From Lachnospiraceae bacterium (GTDB lineage Bacteria > Bacillota > Clostridia > Lachnospirales > Lachnospiraceae): a stretch of DNA of 52,479 nt. The translations under genes were made by a program, and so were the position numbers. Positions 16,186 to 25,483 of the stretch are shown here, piece by piece. Below the pieces are notes generated by a model. The model was not told the origin of the DNA, searched no databases, and saw nothing but the letters and a program-made list of their open reading frames with translations. How positions within the stretch are numbered: the stretch's first letter is position 1; the number at the start of each line of letters is the position of its first letter. The DNA lies in contig JAAWKM010000004.1 of assembly GCA_022797375.1 (NCBI GenBank), forward strand, positions 1-52,479, written 5' to 3'.

Positions 16186-16335
16186 AATAGTTTAACATGG
16201 CAGATGGGATTTTGTAGCAATTACTTGACAGGAGATATGCAAAAAAGAGGGGCATATATTGGAAAAACCGCTAAAACAGTGGTATATTAAAATAAAAAAG
16301 TTGAAAAACTCTTCTGCACTTATTTAACATAAGAG

Positions 16336-17703
16336 GGGATAGATTATATGCACCCAGGTTTCAGAAACAGTGATGGCACTACTAGAATTTTATATTTATG
16401 GGACCAGAGTGCAAGTACAGAAGCTTCTTATGGCAGGATACCTGCTGGGTATACACAGGGGGCAGAGTATAACAAGGATGATATAGATGAGGCACTTGCA
16501 CAGCCTGACATGGCTTCAAGTCTTAAGATAGTACCAGTTTCCGACAGGGGGAGCGGGCATGGCACAGCTGTTGCAGGTGTTGCAGCAGGAAATGGTGCAT
16601 CTTCGCCAGGAGGCAGGTACAGGGGGGTTGCACCAGAAAGCAGCCTTATAGTAGTAAAACTTGGCAAACAAGGAAGCTCATTTGCACTTACAACAGAAAT
16701 TATAGAAGCTATTGATTATGTAGTAAGAAAATCAATAATATTAAACATGCCAATAGCAATAAATCTTAGTTTTGGCAATAATGACGGTCCTCATGATGGC
16801 AATTCACTTTTTGAAAATTATATAGCAGACATTAAAGGTATATGGAAAAACGTGGTAGTAGTAGCGTCAGGAAATGAAGGGGATTCAAGACACCATGCTT
16901 CTATAAAGATTGAAAACGGCCGCAGCCAGATGGTGTCATTTGCCATTGCTGAAAATGAAATAAACATACAGCTTCAGGTTTGGAAACATTACCAGGATGT
17001 GTTCAGGATTAATATTAATGCGCCTGATGGAAGCCGTATTGATTTGAATTACCAGGCTGGCAAAGCAGATACATACATAACAGGAAACAGCAGGATAGTA
17101 GTATTTTATGGTGAACCTTCGCCTTATACAATATCACAGGGAATATTTATGAAATGGATGCCTGCAAGAAACATGCAATATATAATGCCAGGTGTATGGA
17201 ATATTGGCTTTGAGCCTGTAGATATCAGATACGGGATTGTAAACATGTGGCTGCCAACAATAGAAGTAATAGGTCTTTCAACAGGTTTTCTTTCACCATC
17301 ACCTGATACTACACTTACAATACCAGCAGCAGCGAGAAATGTAATAACAGTTGGTGCTTATAACGCTGCAACTAGCAGCATGGCTTCATTTTCGGGAAGG
17401 GGCAATACAACAGATGGAAGATATATGCCAACATTAGTTGCACCTGGTGTTGATATTATAAGTGCAGCACCTGGAGGCAGGTATTCTTCAAATACAGGTA
17501 CATCCATAGCTGCACCATTTGTGACAGGGAGTGCGGCATTATTAATGGAGTGGGGGATAGTACGTGGGAATGACCCATATCTGTATGGTGACAAAGTAAA
17601 GGCATACTTAATAAAAGGGGCAAGGTGGCTTCCAGGGCAGACAGGAGTAGACACACAGGCAGGATGGGGGACATTATGTTTGAAAGACAGCCTGCCAGTT
17701 TAA
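16336..17703 (+). pseudogene. 5'-truncated CspB-like subtilase (S8 family)
   Basis: From GGG 16336 the frame reads GIDYMHPGFRNSDGTTRILY, the sequence normally found just after the catalytic 'D-S-G' of clostridial Csp-type subtilases. A TAA at 16330-16332 and unrelated DNA lie immediately upstream, so about 100 N-terminal codons including the catalytic Asp are missing. The rest is intact: His71 in GSGHGTAVAG (numbering from ATG 16348), the oxyanion SGNEGD, a jelly-roll insertion, and Ser386 in GTSIAAP. Intact relatives process spore cortex lytic enzymes or act in germination. AGAGGGG lies 9 bases before ATG 16348, so a dead 451-residue protein could be made. The break coincides with the end of the recombinase element. 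Confidence 0.8.
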
Positions 17704-17728
17704 AGACAACAGTCCCATAACACCTGGT

Positions 17729-17757
17729 AAAGCTGGTATTGGCCAGATACCAGCTTT
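17729..17757 (+). terminator. Hairpin after the subtilase
   Basis: Perfect 11-bp stem aaagctggtat / ataccagcttt with a 7-base loop, 25 bases past the stop. The trailing sequence is only weakly T-rich. Confidence 0.6.
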
Positions 17758-17876
17758 ATTCCATGTTAAATACCTAAAGTACAGAAAGAACCTGCTGCCA
17801 GTAACCTGCACTTTTTATAGTATACCCTTATAAAAGCAGGAACAGTATACAATCCAGGGTAATATTTTTTGCAGGC

Positions 17877-18260
17877 TTATATTGTAATTTCGACTAGGTT
17901 TCCTTCTTTATCTTCTATGCAGCTTTCATAGTAGCCATCACCTGTTGTCCTTGGCCCGCTTACAACCTTATACCCATCTGTTCTTAGTTTTTCTGTTAAT
18001 ACATTAACATTTTCCTTTGAACCTGTATTAAAAGCGATATGTATATAGCCTGTATTACACTGGCTATTTTTATCTTTCTTTAATCCAGGCATATTCATAA
18101 TTTCAAGCCTTGTATCATTTCCAAAAGAAATAAAGTAAGAGGTAAATCCTGTTTTTTCATTGTGGTATTTAGGTCCTGCTTTTCCATTAAAGTAAGTTTC
18201 AAAAAAGTTCTTTTCATTTTCTAAATCTTCTACATACAATGCTATATGCCCTATAGTCAT
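17877..18260 (-). CDS. VOC-family (glyoxalase-fold) protein
   Basis: 127 residues, one vicinal-oxygen-chelate domain: [22 protein letters not shown] at the start, IHIAFNT in the middle and [19 protein letters not shown] at the end, giving the His/Glu metal positions (His5, Glu at the end strand). Members include glyoxalase I, fosfomycin and bleomycin resistance proteins and epimerases; the substrate is unknown. It is a single gene on the minus strand, with a strong AAAGGAGG before ATG 18260. Confidence 0.85.
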   Translation of the reverse strand: MTIGHIALYVEDLENEKNFFETYFNGKAGPKYHNEKTGFTSYFISFGNDTRLEIMNMPGLKKDKNSQCNTGYIHIAFNTGSKENVNVLTEKLRTDGYKVVSGPRTTGDGYYESCIEDKEGNLVEITI

Positions 18261-18388
18261 TTTTTATCCTCCTTTATTTGCGCAATATTTATTCTGCATT
18301 ATAATTATTCTTCTATGATTTTACCACTATAATACAGAAGAAACAAGAATATCAAAAATAAATTCTAAGTTATTATCCTATAACACTA

Positions 18389-18417
18389 TTGAAAAATATG
18401 TACTATTAGCTTATAAT
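18389..18417 (+). promoter_or_regulatory. Sigma-A promoter of the phosphorelay operon
   Basis: TTGAAA (18389-18394), 17-base spacer, TATAAT (18412-18417), 52 bases before the HPt start codon. Confidence 0.75.
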
Positions 18418-18468
18418 AAAAATATTGGCTAATGTACTAAAATATAAATTATTACCTGGAGGTTGTTT

Positions 18469-18816
18469 ATGGATTTTTTAGAAGAATTAAAGGAACTTGG
18501 TGTGGATACAGACAAGGCATTAAAGAGCCTCGCTGGAAAGGCTTCACTATATGAAAAACTGGTTAAGAAATTTCCAGGCATGGTTAAGGACTATTCTGTT
18601 TCACCAGATTTTAGTGATGATGAAATAAATGATGTTATAGAAAAGACACATGCATTAAAGGGTGTTGCAGGAAACCTTGCAATTACCCCGCTTTATAATG
18701 GTTATTCAGATATTGTGCAGTTTTTAAGGGAAGGAAAGCCAGAACAGGCAAGGGAAGCCCTTAAAAACCTGGCATCTGTCCAGGAAGATATAGTAAATTG
18801 CATAGAGAGCCACTAG
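18469..18816 (+). CDS. HPt phosphotransfer protein
   Basis: 115 residues, a stand-alone histidine phosphotransfer domain. The phospho-accepting His61 lies in KTHALKGVAGNL, the HPt signature. The helical pattern and length fit a four-helix HPt bundle. ATG 18469 is chosen over an in-frame TTG at 18463 because GGAGG (18458-18462) is 6 bases upstream. It is the first gene of a unit with the HD-GYP response regulator and the hybrid kinase, and is probably the relay between the kinase receiver and the HD-GYP receiver. No catalytic activity of its own is expected. Confidence 0.9.
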   Translation: MDFLEELKELGVDTDKALKSLAGKASLYEKLVKKFPGMVKDYSVSPDFSDDEINDVIEKTHALKGVAGNLAITPLYNGYSDIVQFLREGKPEQAREALKNLASVQEDIVNCIESH

Positions 18817-18869
18817 AAATACTACATACATTACGGATGCATTAATAATATAATTTATTGGAGGACGAG

Positions 18870-19895
18870 ATGGATAACAGGGGAACTGTACTTATTGTTG
18901 ATGATGTCGAAATTAACAGGCTTATTCTCAAGGAAATGTTTGATGAAACTTATAATATTATAGAGGCTTCTGGTGGTGCAGAGGCTGTTTCAATTATTAA
19001 CAATAATAAGAGCATATCTGCTGTGTTGTTAGATTTGCTTATGCCAGATGTAAACGGCATAGATGTACTTAAAACAATGAATAAAAATGGGAAAATCAAA
19101 AATATCCCTGTTTTTTTAATTACGGCTGCTGATAACCAGGAAATATTGTTAGAGGCTTTTGGGCTTGGTGCTGTCGATGTTATTATGAAGCCGTTTATAG
19201 CACAGTTTTTAAAATGCAGGATTGGCAATATTATTGAACTGTATAAATACAGAAGGAAACTTGAAAGTGTGGTAAAAGAACAGACAAAACGTCTTAATGA
19301 GCTGATGCATTCTACAGTTGAAGTGCTTGCTACAGCAATAGAATTCAGGGACTGTGAATCTGGTGAGCATGTAAAGAGGATATGTGTTTTAACAGAAGAA
19401 CTTATGACAGAAGTAAGTAACATGTATCCTGAATATTACCTTCCTCCTGAAGAAATTGATAAAATTGTTGCATCTGCAGTACTGCATGATGTTGGTAAAA
19501 TAGCTATACCAGACAGCATCCTTAATAAACCTGGCAGGCTCACAAAAGAAGAATTTGAGATTATGAAACAGCATACAGTAAAAGGATGTGAGCTTCTTTC
19601 AAGCATACCTGCTATTATGGATGAAGGAGTTTACAGTTACGGGTATGATATATGCAGGCACCACCATGAGAGGTGGGACGGCAAAGGTTATCCTGATGGG
19701 TTAGCAGGAGATGAAATATCAATCTGGGCACAGGTAGTGGCAGTGGCAGATGTATATGATGCACTTACATCACCAAGGGTATATAAAGCTGCATTTTCAG
19801 TTGAGAAAGCAAAGGATATGATATTTGGCGGGGAATGTGGCACATTTAACCCTAAAATTATGAAAGCATTTGCAAATATTATGGAAAGGAATTAA
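18870..19895 (+). CDS. Response regulator with HD-GYP phosphodiesterase domain
   Basis: 341 residues. Receiver domain 1-120 (acidic pair in LIVDDVEIN, phospho-acceptor Asp55 in LLDLLMPD, Lys in VIMKPF), a linker helix, then an HD-GYP domain (about 140-340) with HDVGKIAIPD and HHERWDGKGYPDGL. HD-GYP enzymes hydrolyse cyclic di-GMP, first to pGpG. The receiver probably accepts phosphate from the HPt protein encoded 53 bases upstream. ATG 18870 follows GGAGG (18860-18864); the frame extends four codons upstream to a TTG. It ends 74 bases before the kinase start, with a G9 tract in between. Confidence 0.93.
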   Translation: MDNRGTVLIVDDVEINRLILKEMFDETYNIIEASGGAEAVSIINNNKSISAVLLDLLMPDVNGIDVLKTMNKNGKIKNIPVFLITAADNQEILLEAFGLGAVDVIMKPFIAQFLKCRIGNIIELYKYRRKLESVVKEQTKRLNELMHSTVEVLATAIEFRDCESGEHVKRICVLTEELMTEVSNMYPEYYLPPEEIDKIVASAVLHDVGKIAIPDSILNKPGRLTKEEFEIMKQHTVKGCELLSSIPAIMDEGVYSYGYDICRHHHERWDGKGYPDGLAGDEISIWAQVVAVADVYDALTSPRVYKAAFSVEKAKDMIFGGECGTFNPKIMKAFANIMERN

Positions 19896-19949
19896 AAATG
19901 AATGATGTTTTTTAAAAGACATTCTGTTTCAGTGGCAAATGTGTGTATT

Positions 19950-19958
19950 GGGGGGGGG
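19950..19958 (+). repeat. Homopolymer of nine G at the kinase ribosome binding site
   Basis: Nine consecutive G followed by aagaacataaa and the ATG at 19970. It is the only purine block near the start and thus both the likely Shine-Dalgarno and a slippage-prone tract. Confidence 0.7.
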
Positions 19959-19969
19959 AAGAACATAAA

Positions 19970-22531
19970 ATGGACAAAAAAATCATACGTTTTTTAAGAC
20001 TTAGTTTTTTAATTATGGTTATTGTTTGCATCACTATATTTGTTGTGCTTTCACTTTTTATGTCACACACGACAAGGGACTCTGTAAATGAAATCAGTGA
20101 CATTTATATGTCAGAGATAAACGGGCAGATACAACAGAAATTCCATGTTATTACTGATATAAGAATAGGCCAGGTAGAAGGCGTAATACAGAGAACCCCT
20201 CCAGAGGCAGATATGGAAACTTCCAGTATTTTAGAAGAATTAAGGGTAAGTGCAGAAGTAAGGGGGTTTACATGGCTTGGTTTTTATACAGAAGATGGCA
20301 ACATGGAAACTGTCTATGGGGATGAAATAACAGTCTCTGATAAAATATTAGCTATTAGCCCTGAAAACAATGGTGATATTGTAACAAACGGTTATGATAA
20401 AAATAATGAAAAGATATTTATATTTGGAAAAACAGCACAATACATTATGATGGATGGAAATAAAAGTATTGCGCTGATTGCCGCAATTCCAATGGAAGAC
20501 ATGGAACAGGCTCTTTTCAGGGATACAAAGGATACTAATGCCAATACACATCTTATTGATTACAATGGAGATTTTATAATCAGGACTGGTGATGCATACA
20601 GGGACAGTTACTTTGAACGTCTGGAATCCATCCTTGAAGACAAGGATGGCAAATCTCCTGTGGATTACATTAATGAAATAAAAGAGGCAATGTCAAAAAA
20701 AGAGGACTATGTTACAACAGTTTTGGCAGAAGGGGAGTTAAGGCATATTTATTGTTCTTCCATTGCTGATAATTCTAACTGGTATCTTGTAACAGTTATG
20801 CCGCATAACCTTTTTGGAAATGTTATTGCCTCACTGGATGGAAGCAGGAATATGATTGTAATAATGTCAATTGTTGTTATTACACTGCTTTTTACAGGCA
20901 TATTTATTGCATATTTCAGGTTTACACGTGAGCAGGTTTATATGCTTGCCAAGTCAAGGGAAGAAGCGCTTCATGCCAATATGGCAAAAAGTGAATTTTT
21001 AGCCAGTATGAGCCATGATATACGTACACCTATGAATGCTATAGTAGGAATGACAGAAATTGCAATACGTAATATTGGTGACAGCATGAAAATAGAAGAC
21101 TGTTTAAAGAAGATAAAATTATCCAGTAAGCATTTGCTTGGACTGATTAATGATGTACTGGATATGTCTAAAATTGAAAGCGGGAAGCTTTCTCTTAATA
21201 TAGCACCTATGTCACTGCGTGATTCAATGGATGATATTGTGAATATTATAAAACCACAAATTAAAACAAGAAAGCAGAATTTTGACATATATATCAATAA
21301 TATTATAGCAGAAGATGTGTGTTGTGATAGTGTACGTCTGAACCAGGTGTTATTAAACCTTTTATCAAATGCATTAAAATTTACCGATGAAAAAGGCAAG
21401 ATAGATATTTTTGTATGGCAGGAACCATCAGGTCTTGGCAGTGGCTATGTAAAAACCCACTTTGTGGTAAAAGATAATGGGATTGGCATGACAAAAGAAT
21501 TCCAGGAAAAGATTTTTGACTCGTTTGTAAGGGAGGAAACCGAACAAGTACGCAAAATTACTGGAACAGGTCTTGGCATGGCAATTACAAAAAGCATTAT
21601 TGACATTATGGGAGGCATAATAACAGTTGAAAGCGAACCAGGCAAGGGAAGCACATTCCATATTATGGTTGATTTGCAGAAGGCAGATGTAAAAGAAAAA
21701 GATATGTGCCTTCCAGACTGGAATATCCTTGTTGTTGATGATGATGAGAAATTATGCCTTAGTGCAGTAGCAAACCTTGAAGAACTTGGAGCACATGCTG
21801 AATGGACAACTGATGGCCGCCAGGCAGTAGAAATGATAGAAGAGCACAATAAAAACCATAATGATTACAGGATTGTGCTTGTAGACTGGCAGATGCCTTA
21901 TATGGATGGTATTGAAACAGTAAAGGAGATACGTAAGAGGGTAGGTAAAAAAATACCAGTATTTCTGATATCGGCATATGACTGGAATGATGTAGAGGAA
22001 GCAGATGAATCATTAGATGATATTGAAGGTTTTATATCCAAGCCACTGTTTAAATCGACATTATACCACCATTTAAAACACTATAATAATCCTGATGCTG
22101 AAATAGCAGAATTTTCACAGGCAGCGGACGAAGAAGAGGAAGTATCTTTTAGTGGTAAACATGTACTTTTAGCTGAAGATATTGACTTAAACTGGGAAAT
22201 TGCATATGAAATCCTTTCTGAATTTGACATGCAGCTGGAAAGGGCAGTAAACGGGAAAGAATGTGTTGATATTTTTGAGAAATCAGAACCAGGGTATTAT
22301 TCTGCAATACTAATGGATATCCGTATGCCAATAATGAATGGTTACGATGCGACAAAAGCCATACGGGCATTAAAACGCGAGGACCATATACTGCCTATTA
22401 TTGCCATGACAGCAGACGCATTCTCAGATGATGCAAGGCATTGTATGGAATGTGGAATGGATGCGCATATTACTAAACCAATAGATATTAAAGAATGTAA
22501 ACGCATACTAAGCAAGTTTTTAAAAGATTAA
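19970..22531 (+). CDS. Membrane hybrid histidine kinase with two receiver domains
   Basis: 853 residues. TM1 (about 12-31), a large extracytoplasmic sensor (about 32-290, Cache-like in its spacing), TM2 (about 295-316), HisKA with SMSHDIRTPMNAIVGM (His349), HATPase (NLLSNALKF, DNGIGM, GTGLGMAI), receiver 1 (about 572-690, LVVDDDEK, VDWQMP) and receiver 2 (about 722-845, LLAEDIDLN, LMDIRMP). It probably passes phosphate through its receivers to the HPt protein and on to the HD-GYP regulator. ATG 19970 is preferred to a GTG at 19943 whose frame would translate through the G9 tract. A strong terminator follows. Confidence 0.93.
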   Translation: MDKKIIRFLRLSFLIMVIVCITIFVVLSLFMSHTTRDSVNEISDIYMSEINGQIQQKFHVITDIRIGQVEGVIQRTPPEADMETSSILEELRVSAEVRGFTWLGFYTEDGNMETVYGDEITVSDKILAISPENNGDIVTNGYDKNNEKIFIFGKTAQYIMMDGNKSIALIAAIPMEDMEQALFRDTKDTNANTHLIDYNGDFIIRTGDAYRDSYFERLESILEDKDGKSPVDYINEIKEAMSKKEDYVTTVLAEGELRHIYCSSIADNSNWYLVTVMPHNLFGNVIASLDGSRNMIVIMSIVVITLLFTGIFIAYFRFTREQVYMLAKSREEALHANMAKSEFLASMSHDIRTPMNAIVGMTEIAIRNIGDSMKIEDCLKKIKLSSKHLLGLINDVLDMSKIESGKLSLNIAPMSLRDSMDDIVNIIKPQIKTRKQNFDIYINNIIAEDVCCDSVRLNQVLLNLLSNALKFTDEKGKIDIFVWQEPSGLGSGYVKTHFVVKDNGIGMTKEFQEKIFDSFVREETEQVRKITGTGLGMAITKSIIDIMGGIITVESEPGKGSTFHIMVDLQKADVKEKDMCLPDWNILVVDDDEKLCLSAVANLEELGAHAEWTTDGRQAVEMIEEHNKNHNDYRIVLVDWQMPYMDGIETVKEIRKRVGKKIPVFLISAYDWNDVEEADESLDDIEGFISKPLFKSTLYHHLKHYNNPDAEIAEFSQAADEEEEVSFSGKHVLLAEDIDLNWEIAYEILSEFDMQLERAVNGKECVDIFEKSEPGYYSAILMDIRMPIMNGYDATKAIRALKREDHILPIIAMTADAFSDDARHCMECGMDAHITKPIDIKECKRILSKFLKD

Positions 22532-22633
22532 ATAAGGAGACAGCTATCTTTCCAGGAGAGGGGTTAGCCAGACGGATATCCGCAATCCGCAATGCTTGCT
22601 AAGCAAGCTATAGCTACTTGCTCATAGCCTCAT

Positions 22634-22684
22634 AAAGAAAGTCCCCCGCTTATGCATTTTGGCATAGAAGCGGGGGATTTTCTT
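22634..22684 (+). terminator. Strong terminator after the hybrid kinase
   Basis: A long stem pairing aaagaaagtcccccgctt with aagcgggggattttcttt around a loop that can fold further. The run of C/G gives high stability. Confidence 0.85.
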
Positions 22685-22817
22685 TATGAGGTTAAATAAA
22701 ACTTTATAACCTGACAGGTTTGGAAAATATATCTGTTTTTTGTTGTAAAAGAAAAATTAGCCAGCATAATAAATAAAAACATTTATGTATTTTTTTGTAG
22801 CATTTGTGCATAACAAC

Positions 22818-22846
22818 TTGAAAATATAGCTAAAATCCGTCATAAT
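22818..22846 (+). promoter_or_regulatory. Sigma-A-like promoter in the 22,532-22,993 gap
   Basis: TTGAAA (22818-22823), 17-base spacer, CATAAT (22841-22846), 148 bases before the next kinase gene. The rest of this 462-base gap holds the terminator above, a small palindrome gcttgctaagcaagc near 22,600, and no gene. Confidence 0.55.
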
Positions 22847-22993
22847 ATACAAACAGTGTATAGCAATTAATGCTATATCCTGGTAATTGAATTGAAAAAG
22901 GGTGGCAGTTTACGGTATATACTATAGTGCCAGCATTGTTATTTTATTCTGCACTTAACGGGTAACTAATGATAATTTATGGGGGAATGAGAA

Positions 22994-24154
22994 ATGAAAA
23001 CAGATGAAATAATTAGTGCGGAAAGCAGGTTTCTGGCGTACTTTTTACATGATATACGTATGCCAGTTACCGGCATTATAGGAATGGCGGACATTGCTTT
23101 AGAGAACATCGGCAACAGGGAAAAGCTTGAGGATTGCCTTATAAAGATAAAAAGTTCTTCTGGCTATTTGTTGTCAATTGCGGATAATGTACTTGATGTT
23201 GTACAATATAACAATAACTGCCAGCATAAGATAAGCAAACCATTTGATATTGAAGATTTTATTAATGGGTGCACCAGTCTTTTTGCAGGTCTTTTATATA
23301 ACAGGGACATTAATTTTACCACGTGTTTTTCTGGATTGCCAGTAACGAATGTATATGGTGATGAGCTGCATCTGAAACAGATTTTAATAAATTTATTTGA
23401 GAACTCAGTTAAGTATACACATGATGGAGGGGAAATCAAATTTGAAGTAGAAGAAGTAAGATATGACAATAATACTGTAACATATTGTTTTATTATTTCT
23501 GATACAGGCATTGGCATGTCAGAAGAATTTATTAGTGAGATATTTAATCCATTTACGCAGGAACATGCAGACAGTACCGCCAGGTATTCAGGAAACGGGC
23601 TTGGGATGGCTATTACTAAACAATTTGCTGATATGATTGGCGGGGATATCAAAATTAACAGTAAAAAGGGTGAAGGGACGACAACAAAAGTTATGGTTAC
23701 TTTTGATATAGATAATTCATTTAAGAAAAAAGAAACTAATAGTTTAAAAGCAAGTTTTGATGGCAGGAATATTTTAGTAGTTGATGACAGTGATATAAAT
23801 GCAGAAGTAATATGTGGACTGTTACAACAGAGAGGTGCATGCACAACTATGGCACTTAATGGTAAAAGTGCTGTTGAAATATTTATGGATTCAGAACTGA
23901 ATTTCTATGATGCAATACTAATGGATGTAACAATGCCTGTAATGAACGGGCTGGAAGCAACAAAATGTATACGTTCACTGGACAGGGAAGATGCTTCAGA
24001 TACTTTAGTATTTGCAATGACTGGCAATATTTTTAAAGATGATATTGCTAAGTGCAGGGAAGCTGGCATGGACGGCCATTTAATTAAGCCAGTAAACCTG
24101 GATGAGTTTATGGAGAAGATGCTGGAATACAATAATAACAAAAAATGTAAATAA
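22994..24154 (+). CDS. Cytosolic hybrid histidine kinase without a sensor
   Basis: 386 residues: HisKA directly at the N-terminus with FLHDIRMPVTGIIGM (His19), HATPase (about 125-245; NLFENSVKY, DTGIGM, GNGLGMAI) and one receiver (about 258-380; LVVDDSDIN, LMDVTMP, Lys in LIKPVN). The usual 'S-H-D-I-R-T-P' is changed to L-H-D-I-R-M-P. With no input domain or membrane anchor it may be regulated by partner kinases. Its proximity to 18469-22531 suggests it feeds the same HPt/HD-GYP relay. The ribosome site is GGGGGA. A terminator follows. Confidence 0.92.
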   Translation: MKTDEIISAESRFLAYFLHDIRMPVTGIIGMADIALENIGNREKLEDCLIKIKSSSGYLLSIADNVLDVVQYNNNCQHKISKPFDIEDFINGCTSLFAGLLYNRDINFTTCFSGLPVTNVYGDELHLKQILINLFENSVKYTHDGGEIKFEVEEVRYDNNTVTYCFIISDTGIGMSEEFISEIFNPFTQEHADSTARYSGNGLGMAITKQFADMIGGDIKINSKKGEGTTTKVMVTFDIDNSFKKKETNSLKASFDGRNILVVDDSDINAEVICGLLQQRGACTTMALNGKSAVEIFMDSELNFYDAILMDVTMPVMNGLEATKCIRSLDREDASDTLVFAMTGNIFKDDIAKCREAGMDGHLIKPVNLDEFMEKMLEYNNNKKCK

Positions 24155-24170
24155 TATTGCAAAAATGCAG

Positions 24171-24197
24171 AAACCGCTTTATAATAATAAGCGGTTT
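24171..24197 (+). terminator. Terminator after the cytosolic hybrid kinase
   Basis: Stem aaaccgctt / aagcggttt (24171-24179, 24189-24197) followed by TTTGCTTT. Confidence 0.8.
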
Positions 24198-24292
24198 TTT
24201 GCTTTGGCTGGAATCTGAAGAAATTATTTCCAGGGTAAAATAACAGATATAAATGGCATGCAAAAGGCATTCTACAGGGAGCGGAGGAAAAT

Positions 24293-25483
24293 ATGTCTTA
24301 TATAAAAGGAAATTATAAAACTACTATTTATGCCTGCTTTACTGGGTATATAGTACAGGCAGTTGTAAATAATTTTGTACCATTACTATTTATTAAATTC
24401 CAGACAGACTATAATATACCATTAAATGAAATTACACTTCTTGTAACATTTAATTTTGGCATACAGCTTATAGTTGATTTATTATCTGCTGGCTTTGTAG
24501 ATAAAGCTGGTTACAGGGTGTCTTTAGTCCTTGCACATATATTTGCTGCATCAGGGCTTTTCCTGCTGACAGTGCTTCCAGATATTATGCCAAGCGCATT
24601 TGCAGGAATACTGGTATCTGTTGCGTTTTATGCAGCAGGCGGAGGGCTGCTGGAAGTGCTGGTAAGCCCTGTACTTGAAAGCTGCCCTACAGACAATAAG
24701 GAGAAAGCGATGAGCCTCCTGCATTCATTTTATTGCTGGGGGCATGTGGCAGTAGTGCTGCTTTCTACAGTTTTTTTCAGGTTTGCAGGCATTGGAAGCT
24801 GGAAAGTTTTAACATATCTATGGATATTAATACCTGTTTTTAATATGTTTGTCTTTATGAAAACACCAATAGCACCTCTTATTGAAGAGGGTGAGGAAAG
24901 CATGAAGATAACAGAATTATTTAAAGAAAAAATATTCTGGCTCCTTCTGGTTATGATGGTATGTGCGGGGGCAAGTGAACAGGCAGTAAGCCAGTGGGCT
25001 TCATTTTTTGCAGAAAAAGGGCTTGGAACGGGCAAGACAATAGGAGACCTTGCAGGCCCTATGGCATTTGCGGCACTTATGGGAAGTGCAAGGGCATTTT
25101 ATGGAAAATATGGTGATAAGATTAACCTTGATAAATTCATGGCAGGAAGCAGCCTGCTCTGTATAGTTTCATATCTTATTATATCATTAGCCCCTTCACC
25201 TGTACTAAGCCTTGCAGGCTGTGCTGTCTGCGGGCTTTCTGTAGGTATTATGTGGCCTGGAAGCTTCAGTAAAGCATCAGCTGCCCTGCGCAGGGGAGGG
25301 ACTGCAATGTTTGCGCTGCTTGCACTTGGAGGAGACCTTGGCTGTTCAGGCGGGCCAACTCTTGTTGGAATGGTTTCAGACAGTTTAAATAATAACCTGA
25401 AAGCAGGAATTCTTGCAGCAGTGGTATTTCCGGTACTTCTTTTAACAAGCCTTGTTATTTCAAGAAGACAGAAGCAGGGTTAA
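24293..25483 (+). CDS. MFS transporter
   Basis: 396 residues with about 12 hydrophobic membrane segments and a central charged loop (about 195-215), the two-times-six layout of the major facilitator superfamily. Conserved-type elements are the loop 2-3 region FVDKAGYRVS and GKYGDKINLDK in the matching position of the second half. The overall pattern resembles FucP/sugar-type permeases, but the substrate is unknown. A strong ribosome site GCGGAGG precedes ATG 24293. It appears monocistronic; a hairpin (25511-25520 with 25541-25549) lies downstream. Confidence 0.88.
   Translation: MSYIKGNYKTTIYACFTGYIVQAVVNNFVPLLFIKFQTDYNIPLNEITLLVTFNFGIQLIVDLLSAGFVDKAGYRVSLVLAHIFAASGLFLLTVLPDIMPSAFAGILVSVAFYAAGGGLLEVLVSPVLESCPTDNKEKAMSLLHSFYCWGHVAVVLLSTVFFRFAGIGSWKVLTYLWILIPVFNMFVFMKTPIAPLIEEGEESMKITELFKEKIFWLLLVMMVCAGASEQAVSQWASFFAEKGLGTGKTIGDLAGPMAFAALMGSARAFYGKYGDKINLDKFMAGSSLLCIVSYLIISLAPSPVLSLAGCAVCGLSVGIMWPGSFSKASAALRRGGTAMFALLALGGDLGCSGGPTLVGMVSDSLNNNLKAGILAAVVFPVLLLTSLVISRRQKQG

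Noticed and set aside
16348..17703. The 451-residue subtilase as an intact gene starting at ATG 16348
   Set aside because: The catalytic Asp and the first ~100 residues of the family are missing, and in-frame G-I-D-Y codons precede the ATG after a stop. The ribosome-site-like AGAGGGG is partly formed by the junction.
19943..19972. GTG 19943 as the true start of the hybrid kinase
   Set aside because: It would add MYWGGEEHK encoded by the G tract, with no ribosome site upstream. The transmembrane start MDKKIIRFLRLSFL at 19970 is typical.
22532..22633. A possible cyclic di-GMP riboswitch between the two kinases
   Set aside because: The segment has small palindromes but lacks the conserved GEMM core sequences, and it lies downstream of a gene, before a terminator.
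23164..23844. A 226-codon minus-strand open frame
   Set aside because: It is antisense to the cytosolic hybrid kinase. Its Ser/Leu/Ile-rich translation is that of a mirror frame, with no start signals.
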